Shown: positions 22,706 through 30,333 of the stretch, piece by piece
Layout: the number at the start of each line of letters is the position of its first letter
Numbering within the stretch: the first letter of the stretch is position 1
Virus record (IMG/VR): IMGVR_UViG_3300046673_000046
Coordinates: 1 to 42,101 of that record
Strand: one strand, 5' to 3'
Length of the DNA: 42,101 nucleotides
Source: a virus
The notes under the pieces: model-generated
The model's database searches: none
What the model was told of the DNA's origin: nothing
The model's input: the letters and a program-made list of their open reading frames with translations, nothing else
Made by a program: the position numbers and the translations under genes

Positions 22706-23182
22706 TTATCGTTCATTGATATATCCTCTCAAAATACGCTTCTGCTTCTGCGCGATCCTCTTCGGCTCCCATTTAAATTTTAGGTCATGCTGCTTGGCGT
22801 GACAATTTCGACAAAGTGGTTTAAGCCACCCTTTAGGAAATCCCGCAGCGACAATGTCCGCCCACGAAACAGGCGCAACTTTTCTTCCGTGAACGTGATG
22901 TAAAATAAGAACGCGCCGGTCAGTCTCTCCACAATCAACGCAATGTAGAACGTCGCTGCCTCCGTAATGGTCAAAGCATTTTCGCCTGTTACTTCTCATT
23001 CCAATTTTATGCTTTTGATGAATATCTCGTTTAGGCCCAGAGATTGAATATTGATGCGTTAAGAGTCGTTCCCGAAATTCCATATCTGGGTTGTATATTG
23101 GGTCAACCTCTAAACGGCCGCGTGGCTTTTTAACTTCAGTCGTTCCACCTTCAATAACGCTTTTCTCCCAAAACCTGCTCAT
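22706..23182 (-). CDS. HNH-type endonuclease
   Basis: A 158-residue protein starting at an ATGA junction with the upstream gene (ATG at 23182). The C-terminal 90 residues have the HNH pattern: 'CFDHYGG...CVDCGETDRRVLILHHVHGRK', 'WLKPLCRNCHAKQHD'. Two Cys pairs would bind structural zinc. The N-terminal part is basic and may bind DNA. It is probably a homing or free-standing nuclease. Confidence 0.8.
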   Translation of the reverse strand: MSRFWEKSVIEGGTTEVKKPRGRLEVDPIYNPDMEFRERLLTHQYSISGPKRDIHQKHKIGMRSNRRKCFDHYGGSDVLHCVDCGETDRRVLILHHVHGRKVAPVSWADIVAAGFPKGWLKPLCRNCHAKQHDLKFKWEPKRIAQKQKRILRGYINER

Positions 23183-23580
23183 GGTTTCCACCCATACCAC
23201 TTCTCTGCCTCTTCCTGATACAAAATCCCTCTTTTAATCTGTCCGGCAATCTCTCGGTAAGCTTCGGCTTCCCATCCGCGCACTCGCATATGTGCGGGAT
23301 TGACACAGTTCGGCTTTCCGCAGATCATTCTAATTTGTTTTGACGGTAAGAACTCGTACTCCATGAGATAAAGCAACCGCTTAACCAAAACTAGACGCGG
23401 TTTCCCGTCTTCCGTTTCTCCCGGGGCAAGCCGAATGAACCTGTTGGTGTTAATCGGTTCTCGCAGCATCCAGTCATTCGGTGTGTAGCATCCGACGGTT
23501 CTGCTTTTCACTTTGCGAAGAATCCCTTTCCGATGCTCAGGTGATAATGCTGTCTCGGATAGCTCAAATAGCTTAGTCAT
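23179..23580 (-). CDS. HNH_3-like homing endonuclease
   Basis: A 133-residue protein. The ATG at 23580 is preferred over an upstream ATG (23673), since a TTTAAATATT TATA box lies about 26 nt before it, pointing to a leaderless mRNA. 'MICGKPNCVNPAHMRVRG' is the Cys/His loop found in HNH_3 homing endonucleases, and the N-terminal half matches the DNA-reading part ('RFIRLAPGETEDGKPRLVLVKRLLY'). It is coupled with a second HNH gene. Confidence 0.75.
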   Translation of the reverse strand: MTKLFELSETALSPEHRKGILRKVKSRTVGCYTPNDWMLREPINTNRFIRLAPGETEDGKPRLVLVKRLLYLMEYEFLPSKQIRMICGKPNCVNPAHMRVRGWEAEAYREIAGQIKRGILYQEEAEKWYGWKP

Positions 23581-23600
23581 CAAAGGATAGAAGGCGCGAG

Positions 23601-23610
23601 AATATTTAAA
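23601..23610 (-). promoter_or_regulatory. TATA box of the HNH pair
   Basis: Read on the minus strand: TTTAAATATT, centred about 26 nt before the ATG at 23580. A leaderless transcript is predicted. Confidence 0.55.
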
Positions 23611-23673
23611 AGTATCGAAAGTATTGCTAATATATATCCAGTCTAGATGAAGTGTCGAGGTAGGCGGAAGCAT

Positions 23674-23879
23674 ACTTCCGTCGATACCTTGACGTTAATG
23701 AGAGACAATGTAGGCAGGAGAACTATTTTTTAAAATTAAGTTATAATATCATCCTAGCCGAGCATCCTCACAAATGCACCAAATATATTAGCGAAACTTC
23801 TAACACTTTTAAAACTTTTACAAGTTGAACCTTACACTCACAAAGAAGGCATGTTGAACTTCTGCGTGGTGTTTCAGCT
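23674..23879. other. divergent intergenic region, AT-rich
   Basis: This gap separates minus-strand HNH genes from plus-strand accessory genes. It holds AT-rich runs (CTTTTAAAAC at about 23807-23817) that could be a plus-strand TATA box, and a tiny frame of 10 codons at about 23849-23881. I see no repeat or hairpin that would mark an origin. Confidence 0.4.
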
Positions 23880-23990
23880 ATGATTATGGCGAAACAGTTA
23901 CTTCCAGCAGAGGAAGTCGTGGAACCGGACAAAAAGCCTCGCTGGACTACCCGCGTAAAGCTCTTTCTAGGGTTTAAAGGTCGTGGGTAG
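23880..23990 (+). CDS. possible basic microprotein
   Basis: A 36-residue frame (MIMAKQLLPAEEVVEPDKKP...) with a basic C-terminus (TTRVKLFLGFKGRG), followed by a T-rich stretch that may end transcription. There is no clear ribosome site. It is kept at low confidence because of its length. Confidence 0.35.
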   Translation: MIMAKQLLPAEEVVEPDKKPRWTTRVKLFLGFKGRG

Positions 23991-24059
23991 CTTCTTTTTA
24001 ATGCCTTTAAAGGTATTTATACTACTTATGTATATTAGGTTAGTAGAGGTAATAGATAG

Positions 24060-24254
24060 ATGAGTGACATTCCTTGTCTAAGTTGTAAAAACAACAAGCA
24101 ATATTTTCTTCGACAATACAACATGGAAGGTACGCGCATGGTTCATTGTGGTGATGAGTGCTTAGTATTACCAAGACGGGCGGTTGCGTGGATTAATGAG
24201 AAATGGATATGCCACTGGTTTGAGGAAGGTTCTGGACCTCTTGAGGTGAACTAG
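24060..24254 (+). CDS. small cysteine-rich protein
   Basis: A 64-residue protein with CLSC near the N-terminus and further Cys residues in 'VHCGDEC' and 'WICHWFEEG'. A TTTATA element (24016-24021) and GAGGT (24045-24049) precede the ATG. It resembles the zinc microproteins of the minus-strand operons but lies on the other strand. Confidence 0.6.
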   Translation: MSDIPCLSCKNNKQYFLRQYNMEGTRMVHCGDECLVLPRRAVAWINEKWICHWFEEGSGPLEVN

Positions 24255-24256
24255 CA

Positions 24257-24382
24257 GTGAAGACGATAACCGTTAAAGACGAAACTCATGCAGAATTAAC
24301 TAGCATCGGTAAGAAGGGAGAATCGTATGATGATATTATCCAGCGCCTCATAAAGGATTATAAAATTTATGTTGAGGAGTGA
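24257..24382 (+). CDS. VapB-like antitoxin
   Basis: A 41-residue protein starting with GTG after AGGTGA. 'VKTITVKDETHAELTSIGKKGESYDDIIQRLIKDY' closely follows the short archaeal VapB-like antitoxin pattern (beta strand, 'GKKGESYDDII', helix). No PIN-domain toxin is adjacent, so it may neutralise a host toxin. It is co-transcribed with the upstream gene. Confidence 0.7.
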   Translation: MKTITVKDETHAELTSIGKKGESYDDIIQRLIKDYKIYVEE

Positions 24383-24389
24383 AAACAAA

Positions 24390-24434
24390 TGACTAACGTA
24401 TTAAGGCGTGGTGGAGGTCGCAGACGCGGCTAAT
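24390..24434 (+). CDS. possible 14-residue basic peptide
   Basis: The frame encodes MTNVLRRGGGRRRG after TGAGGAGTGAAAACAA, a good ribosome site 7 nt after the antitoxin stop. It is too short to judge; it may be a leader peptide. Confidence 0.25.
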
Positions 24435-24496
24435 CCTGAGTGGTAATAGATAGGTAATGATAAAGTAACAAAAGTAACGAAAAAGGAGGCTGAAAA

Positions 24497-25099
24497 ATGA
24501 CTAAACTCTTAGATTTATACTGCGGGGCAGGCGGTTGCTCAGTAGGTTACAATCGCGCAGGGTTTGACGTGGTGGGTGTCGATATAAAACCGCAGCCGAA
24601 TTATCCTTATGAGTTTGTACAGTCAGATGTATTCAAATTAGAAGAATCGTTTATCGATGAGTTTGATATTATCCACGCCTCACCACCGTGCCAAGCATAT
24701 ACGTGGGGTACGCGTCAAGGCAGGTTAAACAAGTTTCCTGATTTAATATCCGCTACGCGCGAATTAGTAGATAACAAAGATTATATTATCGAGAATGTAC
24801 AAGGCGCACCATTAATAAAACCGATGAAACTATGCGGTACAATGTTTAATTTAAAAGTAATTCGACATCGGTTGTTTGAATCGAATATATGGATATATCC
24901 CCCAGGACCGTGCAACCATAACGGAACGGTCGGCAGGGGGGATTATATTACCGTAGCAGGTCATGGTGGTAACAGTAAGACGTTTAAATATAAAGACTGG
25001 TGTGAAGCTATGTGTATTGATTGGATGACTAAATACGAACTAACCCAGGCGATACCGCCAACTTATACTGAATGGATAGGGGAGCTATTAATCCAGTGA
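24497..25099 (+). CDS. C5 cytosine DNA methyltransferase, short viral type
   Basis: A 200-residue protein with AAAGGAGG before the ATG. Motif I 'DLYCGAGGCSVGY', motif IV 'SPPCQAYTWG' with nucleophile Cys65, motif VI 'ENVQGAP', motif VIII 'RHRLFES', and the C-terminal 'ELTQAIPPTYTEWIGELL' (motifs IX-X). The target-recognition region is almost absent, as in small phage C5 enzymes. It probably methylates viral DNA to evade host restriction. No restriction enzyme is adjacent. Confidence 0.85.
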   Translation: MTKLLDLYCGAGGCSVGYNRAGFDVVGVDIKPQPNYPYEFVQSDVFKLEESFIDEFDIIHASPPCQAYTWGTRQGRLNKFPDLISATRELVDNKDYIIENVQGAPLIKPMKLCGTMFNLKVIRHRLFESNIWIYPPGPCNHNGTVGRGDYITVAGHGGNSKTFKYKDWCEAMCIDWMTKYELTQAIPPTYTEWIGELLIQ

Positions 25100-25171
25100 A
25101 CAATTCATGTCTAATGCTTCTTACTGTTTGTAATTAAATACGTTGTTTAAAAGTAAACATATATATACTAG

Positions 25172-25375
25172 GGGTGCGCAAAGCCAACGCTGGACATTCC
25201 ACGATATATCAATGCACTCAAAACAATAACGTCGCGTGAGATACGGCGAAACTTCCCCGAAGTAAAAGAAACGCTGAAACGCGGAACGTTTTGGTCACGC
25301 TCATACTTCTTAGCAACAACAGGGCAGGTATCGCTTGACAGACTGAAACAATATGTTGAGAGTCAGGGACGATGA
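25172..25375 (+). pseudogene. tnpA: truncated tnpA (IS200/IS605 Y1 transposase), C-terminal part only
   Basis: About 65 codons read 'AKPTLDIPRYINALKTITSREIRRNFPEV...SYFLATTGQVSLDRLKQYVESQG', the C-terminal end of an HUH Y1 transposase. The N-terminal half with the HUH histidines is missing and an in-frame stop precedes the fragment. The stop overlaps the tnpB start (ATGA), the arrangement of intact IS605 elements. The element therefore cannot move on its own. Confidence 0.8.
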
Positions 25376-26481
25376 ATAAAGTATTCCGCTATCGGCTCTA
25401 TCCGACACGCGCACAAGAAACGGCGCTCAATCACACCCTCGACCTGTGTCGATGGGTCTATAATGAAACACTAGCAACACGGCGTAACGCATATGAAGCG
25501 ACCAAAATATTTCCTTATTCAAAACATACTTTATACTCTCGATATGACACTCAAAGGCTCTTGCTGCTATGGAAAGAGCAACAACCAACGCTAACGAGTG
25601 TTTATTCACAGGTACTCCAAGAAATACAATACAGAGTAGACCTAGCGTTCAAAGCGTTCTTTAGACGTGTGAAAGCCGGAGAGAAAGCTGGCTATCCACG
25701 CTTCAAAGGCAAAGGTTGGTATGACTCTTTTACTTATCCACAGTCAGGTTTTGCTCTTGATGGTTCGACGCTGCAACTGTCAAAGATAGGCAGCGTCAAG
25801 ATAAAACTACACAGACCGATAGCAGGCGAGATAAAACGACTCAACATAAAGCGCAGTTCAACAGGGAAGTGGTTTGCGTGTTTCACTGTTGAGTGTGAAC
25901 CAAACATACTAGAACACACCAACGACGCTGCGGTAGGTATAGACGTTGGCTTGACTTCGTTTGCTACGCTCTCGAATGGTGAGCATATAAACAACCCACG
26001 TTTCTTTAGAGCCGAAGAAAAGCAGTTAGCAAAAGCGCAACGAAAGAAGTCAAAGAAAGTTGTCGCTAAGGTTCACGAACGGATAGCAAACAAACGGAGT
26101 AACTTCGCTCACCAGTTGAGTAGGAAACTTGTCAACACATACGGCGTCATCGCCTTTGAGGACTTGAACATAAAAGGGATGATGCAAAACCGCTACCTAG
26201 CAAAGTCAATAGGCGATGTGGCGTGGAGTCAATTCATCGCATTCACACAGAACAAAGCTGAGAACGCTGGTTCGGTTGTGGTGATGGTCGACCCAAAGAA
26301 TACAACTCAAGAATGTTCACGATGTGGTGCGATAGTCAAAAAAGAACTGAAAGACCGCACACATTCGTGTGACTGCGGACTTGTCTTAGACAGGGATGAG
26401 AACGCAGCTAAGAATATCCTGACACGAGGGCTATCGTGTTTTCGCCAGCAAACGGCGATAGAAGCTGCTTGCGTGAGCTAG
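25372..26481 (+). CDS. tnpB: TnpB RNA-guided nuclease of IS605 type
   Basis: A 369-residue protein of normal length. It has the RuvC residues Asp191 ('GIDVGLTSFATL'), Glu263 ('AFEDLNIKGM') and 'DRDENAAKNI' (340-349), with a CxxC...CxC zinc knuckle between (315-335). The N-terminal 'FRYRLYPTRAQETALNHTLDLCRWVYNE' is the typical TnpB start. All catalytic residues are present, so it may still act as a nuclease although tnpA is broken. Confidence 0.9.
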   Translation: MNKVFRYRLYPTRAQETALNHTLDLCRWVYNETLATRRNAYEATKIFPYSKHTLYSRYDTQRLLLLWKEQQPTLTSVYSQVLQEIQYRVDLAFKAFFRRVKAGEKAGYPRFKGKGWYDSFTYPQSGFALDGSTLQLSKIGSVKIKLHRPIAGEIKRLNIKRSSTGKWFACFTVECEPNILEHTNDAAVGIDVGLTSFATLSNGEHINNPRFFRAEEKQLAKAQRKKSKKVVAKVHERIANKRSNFAHQLSRKLVNTYGVIAFEDLNIKGMMQNRYLAKSIGDVAWSQFIAFTQNKAENAGSVVVMVDPKNTTQECSRCGAIVKKELKDRTHSCDCGLVLDRDENAAKNILTRGLSCFRQQTAIEAACVS

Positions 26482-26555
26482 CAGAGTAGTCACGAAGTTT
26501 GGCGTTGACAAAGTTTATTACAGACTGACATGGTTAGTGGTTATTGGAGATGAAA

Positions 26556-26765
26556 ATGGTCAAACTCACGGGCGCTTTTATAAAAGTTGACGACTGCTAT
26601 ATCGCTTTTATTAAAGAAGAACCTGGCGCAATAACAGAAGGAAAGACTATCGAAGAAGCCGCCAAGAATCTTCTAGATGCATACAACCAACTTCAAATAG
26701 CGCGCCGCAACCTACAGGGAAAGAAGGGTGTTGTGGTGTTGTTCTGTGGATGGGCAGCGTGTTAA
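26556..26765 (+). CDS. HicB-like antitoxin domain protein
   Basis: A 69-residue protein; the ATG at 26556 lies 6 nt after GGAG. 'VDDCYIAFIKEEPGAITEGKTIEEAAKNLLDAYNQL' is the HicB N-terminal domain. No HicA toxin is adjacent, and the C-terminus (KKGVVVLFCGWAAC) is unusual for HicB. It may be an orphan antitoxin carried by the virus. Confidence 0.7.
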   Translation: MVKLTGAFIKVDDCYIAFIKEEPGAITEGKTIEEAAKNLLDAYNQLQIARRNLQGKKGVVVLFCGWAAC

Positions 26766-26767
26766 AA

Positions 26768-26932
26768 ATGACAACCATACGCCTTAACGACTCCACAGCT
26801 AAAGAACTTAAAGAACTATGCTTCCGCACCGACTCATACGAGAAAGTAATAGCGATGCTTATAGGCAGCTTCAAGAGATACGACCCGCGATGGGGTGCGA
26901 TACAGGATTTAAAGGCGGCGGTAGAAAAATAG
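26768..26932 (+). CDS. small ribbon-helix-helix-like antitoxin protein
   Basis: A 54-residue protein starting 2 nt after the HicB-like stop. 'TTIRLNDSTAKELKELCFRTDSYEKVIAMLIGSFK' has the beta-strand plus two-helix layout of archaeal antitoxins. It probably forms a unit with the upstream gene. Confidence 0.6.
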   Translation: MTTIRLNDSTAKELKELCFRTDSYEKVIAMLIGSFKRYDPRWGAIQDLKAAVEK

Positions 26933-27012
26933 TCTTTTGGTTAATATCCGAGCACGCTACAGCGTTATCTACAATACAAAAGAAGGGTTTCGTATCATGC
27001 AAAAGCTAGGGT

Positions 27013-27106
27013 GCGGGAGTACTGGTAAGGCAAAAATAGTCTTATAACGTTTTGGGTCTCTTTGTGTACTCCCGCTGGAGGTGAATCTCCGAACGCTAAA
27101 GGGGTT
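27013..27106. other. hairpin-rich convergent intergenic region
   Basis: Between converging genes three stems occur: a perfect 10-bp stem GCGGGAGTAC/GTACTCCCGC (27013-27022 and 27066-27075) with a 43-nt loop, a GGAG/CTCC hairpin (27077-27090), and CGAAC/GTTCG (27091-27109 region). They may end transcription on both strands or belong to a structured RNA. No tRNA fits. Confidence 0.4.
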
Positions 27107-27117
27107 CGATACTATAT

Positions 27118-27516
27118 CTATCTGTTCCAATGGTACGCTTGGGCATCGGGATGTGTGCAAATCGCAGCCTTTAGTAGTAAGTACCATTCTCTAAGGTAGA
27201 GTTTAACATCCGGCGTATCTATCTCTTCAATCGCAATAGTGATTTTTCCTAGGTCGTCTACGATAACTATGACTAACGCTAAGGTGTGGCTGTCGTGTGG
27301 GTAATATATCCACGGTTCAACCTTTTCCTTGTAGTCTGTCTTATCGCACGCGCTGATCGCACATTCTAACTTGTTGCTAGAGATATTATCCTCTATCTTA
27401 GATAACCAAATCGAGAGGCGGTTTGCGAGTATTGCCTCTTGCGGGTCTTCGCAGATCGTTCCGAATTGTGGTGCGATCATAATAAAAAAGAAGTAGGTGG
27501 TTAGCCTACTCATCAT
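27118..27516 (-). CDS. protein of unknown function, last gene of the lysis-region operon
   Basis: A 132-residue protein overlapping the end of the upstream membrane gene; the ATG at 27516 is used here, but others at 27513 or 'MIAPQFG' are possible. After a hydrophobic start (RLTTYFFFIMIA) comes a mixed alpha/beta domain (LALVIVIVDDLGKITIAIEEID). No family is recognised. Confidence 0.6.
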   Translation of the reverse strand: MMSRLTTYFFFIMIAPQFGTICEDPQEAILANRLSIWLSKIEDNISSNKLECAISACDKTDYKEKVEPWIYYPHDSHTLALVIVIVDDLGKITIAIEEIDTPDVKLYLREWYLLLKAAICTHPDAQAYHWNR

Positions 27517-27760
27517 CCCATTCTTGTTCAATAATCCGATCAGTCATTGATTCTTCTGGTTCCGTTGGTTCTTCATCAGTCGTCAGAATCTTTGCGAGCA
27601 ACGTCAATACACCTACTGCAAACAGGATGGCGCTACTTTCTCTTGTAGATAGGACGAACGTTGATGATGCAAGTCCTAGTGCTCCAATTATGAAACCTAT
27701 AATCAGTAGCCATTCAGCGATGCTTGGCAACTTTGCGGTTAACGATAGTTTTAAAGCTAT
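27506..27760 (-). CDS. holin-like membrane protein, probable AUA start
   Basis: An 84-codon frame. Two membrane helices (about 17-37 and 40-58: 'AEWLLIIGFIIGALGLASSTFVL', 'SSAILFAVGVLTLLAKIL') and an acidic tail suggest a holin. A perfect ribosome site AAGGAGGTGAT (27764-27774) is followed after 3 nt by ATA (27758-27760), in frame and overlapping the upstream stop as A-TA-G. The first standard codon, a TTG, lies 30 nt further on, too far from that site. AUA initiation fits best. Confidence 0.75.
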   Translation of the reverse strand: MALKLSLTAKLPSIAEWLLIIGFIIGALGLASSTFVLSTRESSAILFAVGVLTLLAKILTTDEEPTEPEESMTDRIIEQEWDDE

Positions 27761-28161
27761 TTTATCACCTCCTTATTACATCCTTGACAACTAGCTTTCG
27801 CTGCGAGCATTGTCGCGGCGAGTGTTCGGATGTTTGGATCGTAGCAGTAACAGTAAGGATCGAGACAGTGTGCTATTCTGTGGTGTTCAAAGTGATGTAG
27901 CATTATGAAGTTACTAAGAATAAAGTTATAGTCATTCTGTTGCGCTGGCGTTAATGTGTGGTACGGTTGAACATCGTGCGCTTCGAGGTTTGCTTGAACC
28001 CCCGTCGCTCCGTCAAGTCCGCCCAGTGTTCCTGCCTTTGATCCGCACATCTCGCAGGTGTGATGGGTCTTATGAAAGTCCTTATCTGCTTTGTTCCACG
28101 CCGCTGTTCTTCCGCTACCTAGTATTACCCTCAACAACCCCGTTCGTGCTTTTATCTGCAT
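27757..28161 (-). CDS. HNH-like zinc protein
   Basis: A 134-residue protein. CEMC, 'NLEAHDVQPYHTLTPAQQNDYNFILSNFIMLHHFEHHRIAH' and 'CLDPYCYCY' plus CQGC resemble an HNH nuclease with an extra zinc knuckle. The catalytic His pair is in 'AHDVQPYH'. It lies between holin-like genes. Another possibility is a zinc structural protein. Confidence 0.65.
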   Translation of the reverse strand: MQIKARTGLLRVILGSGRTAAWNKADKDFHKTHHTCEMCGSKAGTLGGLDGATGVQANLEAHDVQPYHTLTPAQQNDYNFILSNFIMLHHFEHHRIAHCLDPYCYCYDPNIRTLAATMLAAKASCQGCNKEVIK

Positions 28162-28246
28162 TCTAATTCGCTCTTTTCGTTGTTTTAAGGCCGTGTATTG
28201 CTCCGATTCAAAGGCAACGCATTACCTCTCCCTAGTTACGGCACTC

Positions 28247-28702
28247 TTATAGCACCTTAGCAGCTATCACGAATACCAGAGTTGATATTATTGCTATAAA
28301 TATTCCTATGAGCATGGTTTGATTGCTCGCGGTGAACGATTCGAGCTTTTCACTTACTCCCGCAACGTTCTTTTCAAACTTCTCAGCGAGTATATCTAAA
28401 CTCTTAGACATATCATCTTTAATTGTATCTATCTTTTCATCAAGTGTAGTATCAATGCGTGACATTCGGGCATTGAGAATTGCAAGCATCGGTTCCCGTG
28501 AATCATTTATTTTGTCTATCTCCAGGTCATTTCGTTTATGCTGTTCTTTCAGCGTTGATAGTTGTTCGGAGTGGAGTATTCGTGCCTGGCGCAAATCATC
28601 AAGTATCTTTTCATGTTCGATGAGAGCACGTTCCGCCGAAGCTAATCGAAACGAAAGGCCGCTTCCTATTCCATATGTTCCGTCGTCGTTCTCGTCAGGC
28701 AT
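28247..28702 (-). CDS. coiled-coil membrane-anchored protein (holin or spanin candidate)
   Basis: A 151-residue protein with long heptads (about 20-125) and one membrane helix at the C-terminus ('TMLIGIFIAIISTLVFVIAAKVL'). The form resembles tail-anchored holins and membrane-tethered lysis proteins. GGAG precedes the ATG by 8 nt. It is directly downstream of the spike gene. Confidence 0.65.
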   Translation of the reverse strand: MPDENDDGTYGIGSGLSFRLASAERALIEHEKILDDLRQARILHSEQLSTLKEQHKRNDLEIDKINDSREPMLAILNARMSRIDTTLDEKIDTIKDDMSKSLDILAEKFEKNVAGVSEKLESFTASNQTMLIGIFIAIISTLVFVIAAKVL

Positions 28703-28781
28703 TATTATTTCTCCGTTTCTCTTTTCTACTTCGCTTTTTTCTCAATCTCGCCTTGCTAGTCTTCTTGCTATTGCCTGCCAT
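28695..28781 (-). CDS. possible basic microprotein
   Basis: A 28-residue frame (MAGNSKKTSKARLRKKRSRK...) with nearly half Lys/Arg, 4 nt after the spike stop, and overlapping the next ATG. There is no strong ribosome site; coupled translation is possible. It could be a nucleic acid-binding peptide or chance. Confidence 0.35.
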   Translation of the reverse strand: MAGNSKKTSKARLRKKRSRKEKRRNNNA

Positions 28782-28785
28782 TGTT

Positions 28786-30333
28786 CTAAGGACTGTGTGT
28801 TGCGTACAGGTTAAACGTCAGTCCACTCAGCGTTAAACCAGATGCAGCAAAGATATCATAACTCCCGGTCCCGGAGGCGGCGTCATACAGGTCATTGGCG
28901 ATTGCCCGGGTATCAACCGCACCGTTCTGAACAGCGAGTCCGTATTTGAGTACTGGAGCACCAGCAGACCACACGTAGTTACTGACTACGGAGGTGTGGT
29001 TTGCACCTGAACCAGAAATGAGGATACCAGCATGCGTAGTTGTCGCTGCTTGTCCACATTGACCCACTTCGTTGTTGCCAATCATGTTAAATAAGCCACT
29101 GCCCGCTGTGCCGTCCATATAAACCCCGTTCATCCCACATCCTGTGATTAAATTACTGGCGATTCTGTTACAGCTCGCAACGTTTGTTGTAGGGTTGATG
29201 TGAATCCCGACGTCTCCGCAGTTCCCGATGAAGTTATCTGATATATCACTATACTCACCTGCGAAGTCTATGCCGTCACCGAAGCATGCAGTGATAGAGC
29301 AGTTGTTAATAACCACGTTTGCAGGGCCGCCTGTGACTACTATTCCGGCATTTTGCATATTCTGTATACTCACGTCGTGTATGCTCGCGCCCGCCGCACT
29401 CACGACATTAATTCCATTATTACCAGCGACGGGTGTCGTTGTGTAGACGTTTGATGTAGTCCCCGCGCCGTTTAGTAATAGATTATGCACACTACCGGTA
29501 GCATAATTCATTGAGATCATAGGCGTGCCTGCGGGTGCGCCACCATATAGTGTGATCGTTGTTTGCGCTCCGCATCCTGCAAGCGTGCCTCCGTTTACTG
29601 GAGTTATTGTATCCGATATGATACAATCACCCTCGCTGAGCATGACTGTTCCGCCGCACGCTGGTAGTGCTGCAAATGCTTCATTTATGATTTCATCGGC
29701 GTAAACGTATGATTCTACATCAGGTATCTGGAAGTCTGCGTTTTGTCGCATCTTGTCACTTGCATTGGGCATCGCTACCGTAATTGCATTGCTCTGCGCT
29801 GCCCCAGAACCGACGAAGTTCCGCTGGTCGAGCATTTGTGAAGTAGGATATACTACTGCCTGGTTCTGTAATGTGTACACCTGCGCGAGGGCTATCTGCC
29901 ACTTTACACCATAGGTTTGAGTCAGCGGCGCAGGCATCGGGCCGCTGAACGCAGAACCTGTAGGCCACGTAGCCCCTGCGGTTCCTGTTACAACCGTTGC
30001 GGTAATTCCCGCATTAAGCCCCCACTTACACTCAAGAACGATCAGGTCTGCGCGTGTTCCTGCATTAGTGTTTTGTGGAATTGTTAATGTGTTTACAGCA
30101 TCACTTTGATAGTAATGCCCTTGAATCCATGCTGCGCCTGTATCGATGTCAACAGTCAGCGGTGTTGCCCCGGGTGTTACCTCTAGTTCGTTAAGATTAT
30201 CATTAAACGTAGCGGCCATTACGCCGCTTCCAAGAACGTAGCGCATCATGGCCGCCCACTGGTTTTCACTCATCGTGTTTCCACTCGGATTGGTACTTGC
30301 TGGTGCTTTGAAAGGGTACGAGACTTCTACCAT
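28786..30333 (-). CDS. beta-helix tail spike/fibre protein
   Basis: A 515-residue protein with AAAGGAG before the ATG. Residues 1-185 are an N-terminal attachment domain shared by phage tail proteins ('FNDNLNELEVTPGATPLTVDIDTGAAWIQG', 'LIVLECKW', 'YPTSQMLDQRNFVG'). Residues 210-500 are a right-handed parallel beta-helix: repeats such as 'NAGIVVTGGPANVVINN' and 'NMIGNNEVGQCG'. It probably binds or cleaves host surface polysaccharide. The catalytic residues are not obvious. Confidence 0.8.
   Translation of the reverse strand: MVEVSYPFKAPASTNPSGNTMSENQWAAMMRYVLGSGVMAATFNDNLNELEVTPGATPLTVDIDTGAAWIQGHYYQSDAVNTLTIPQNTNAGTRADLIVLECKWGLNAGITATVVTGTAGATWPTGSAFSGPMPAPLTQTYGVKWQIALAQVYTLQNQAVVYPTSQMLDQRNFVGSGAAQSNAITVAMPNASDKMRQNADFQIPDVESYVYADEIINEAFAALPACGGTVMLSEGDCIISDTITPVNGGTLAGCGAQTTITLYGGAPAGTPMISMNYATGSVHNLLLNGAGTTSNVYTTTPVAGNNGINVVSAAGASIHDVSIQNMQNAGIVVTGGPANVVINNCSITACFGDGIDFAGEYSDISDNFIGNCGDVGIHINPTTNVASCNRIASNLITGCGMNGVYMDGTAGSGLFNMIGNNEVGQCGQAATTTHAGILISGSGANHTSVVSNYVWSAGAPVLKYGLAVQNGAVDTRAIANDLYDAASGTGSYDIFAASGLTLSGLTFNLYATHSP

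Larger units (their letters stand above)
25172..26481 (+). mobile_element. IS605-family remnant
   Basis: A truncated tnpA and an intact tnpB in the usual order, on the plus strand against the viral operons. The left end is lost. The right end is not defined by a visible hairpin, but the bases after tnpB up to about 26.54 kb probably belong to it; the tnpB 3' end and following sequence would carry the guide (omega) RNA. Confidence 0.7.

Noticed and set aside
23580-23673. A longer HNH protein starting at the ATG at 23673
   Set aside because: The extra 31 codons cover the TATA box and look unlike the family N-terminus; a leaderless start at 23580 fits better.
25145-25158. GTTTAAAAGTAAAC as a fifth operator dyad
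   Set aside because: The half-sites are similar but the spacing is 2 bp shorter and the CTATAG core is missing; it lies at the damaged IS left end.
27013-27075. A tRNA-like acceptor pairing (GCGGGAG/CTCCCGC)
   Set aside because: Only 63 nt between ends and no T-arm or anticodon stem; the nearby GGGGTTCGATA does not form a T-arm.
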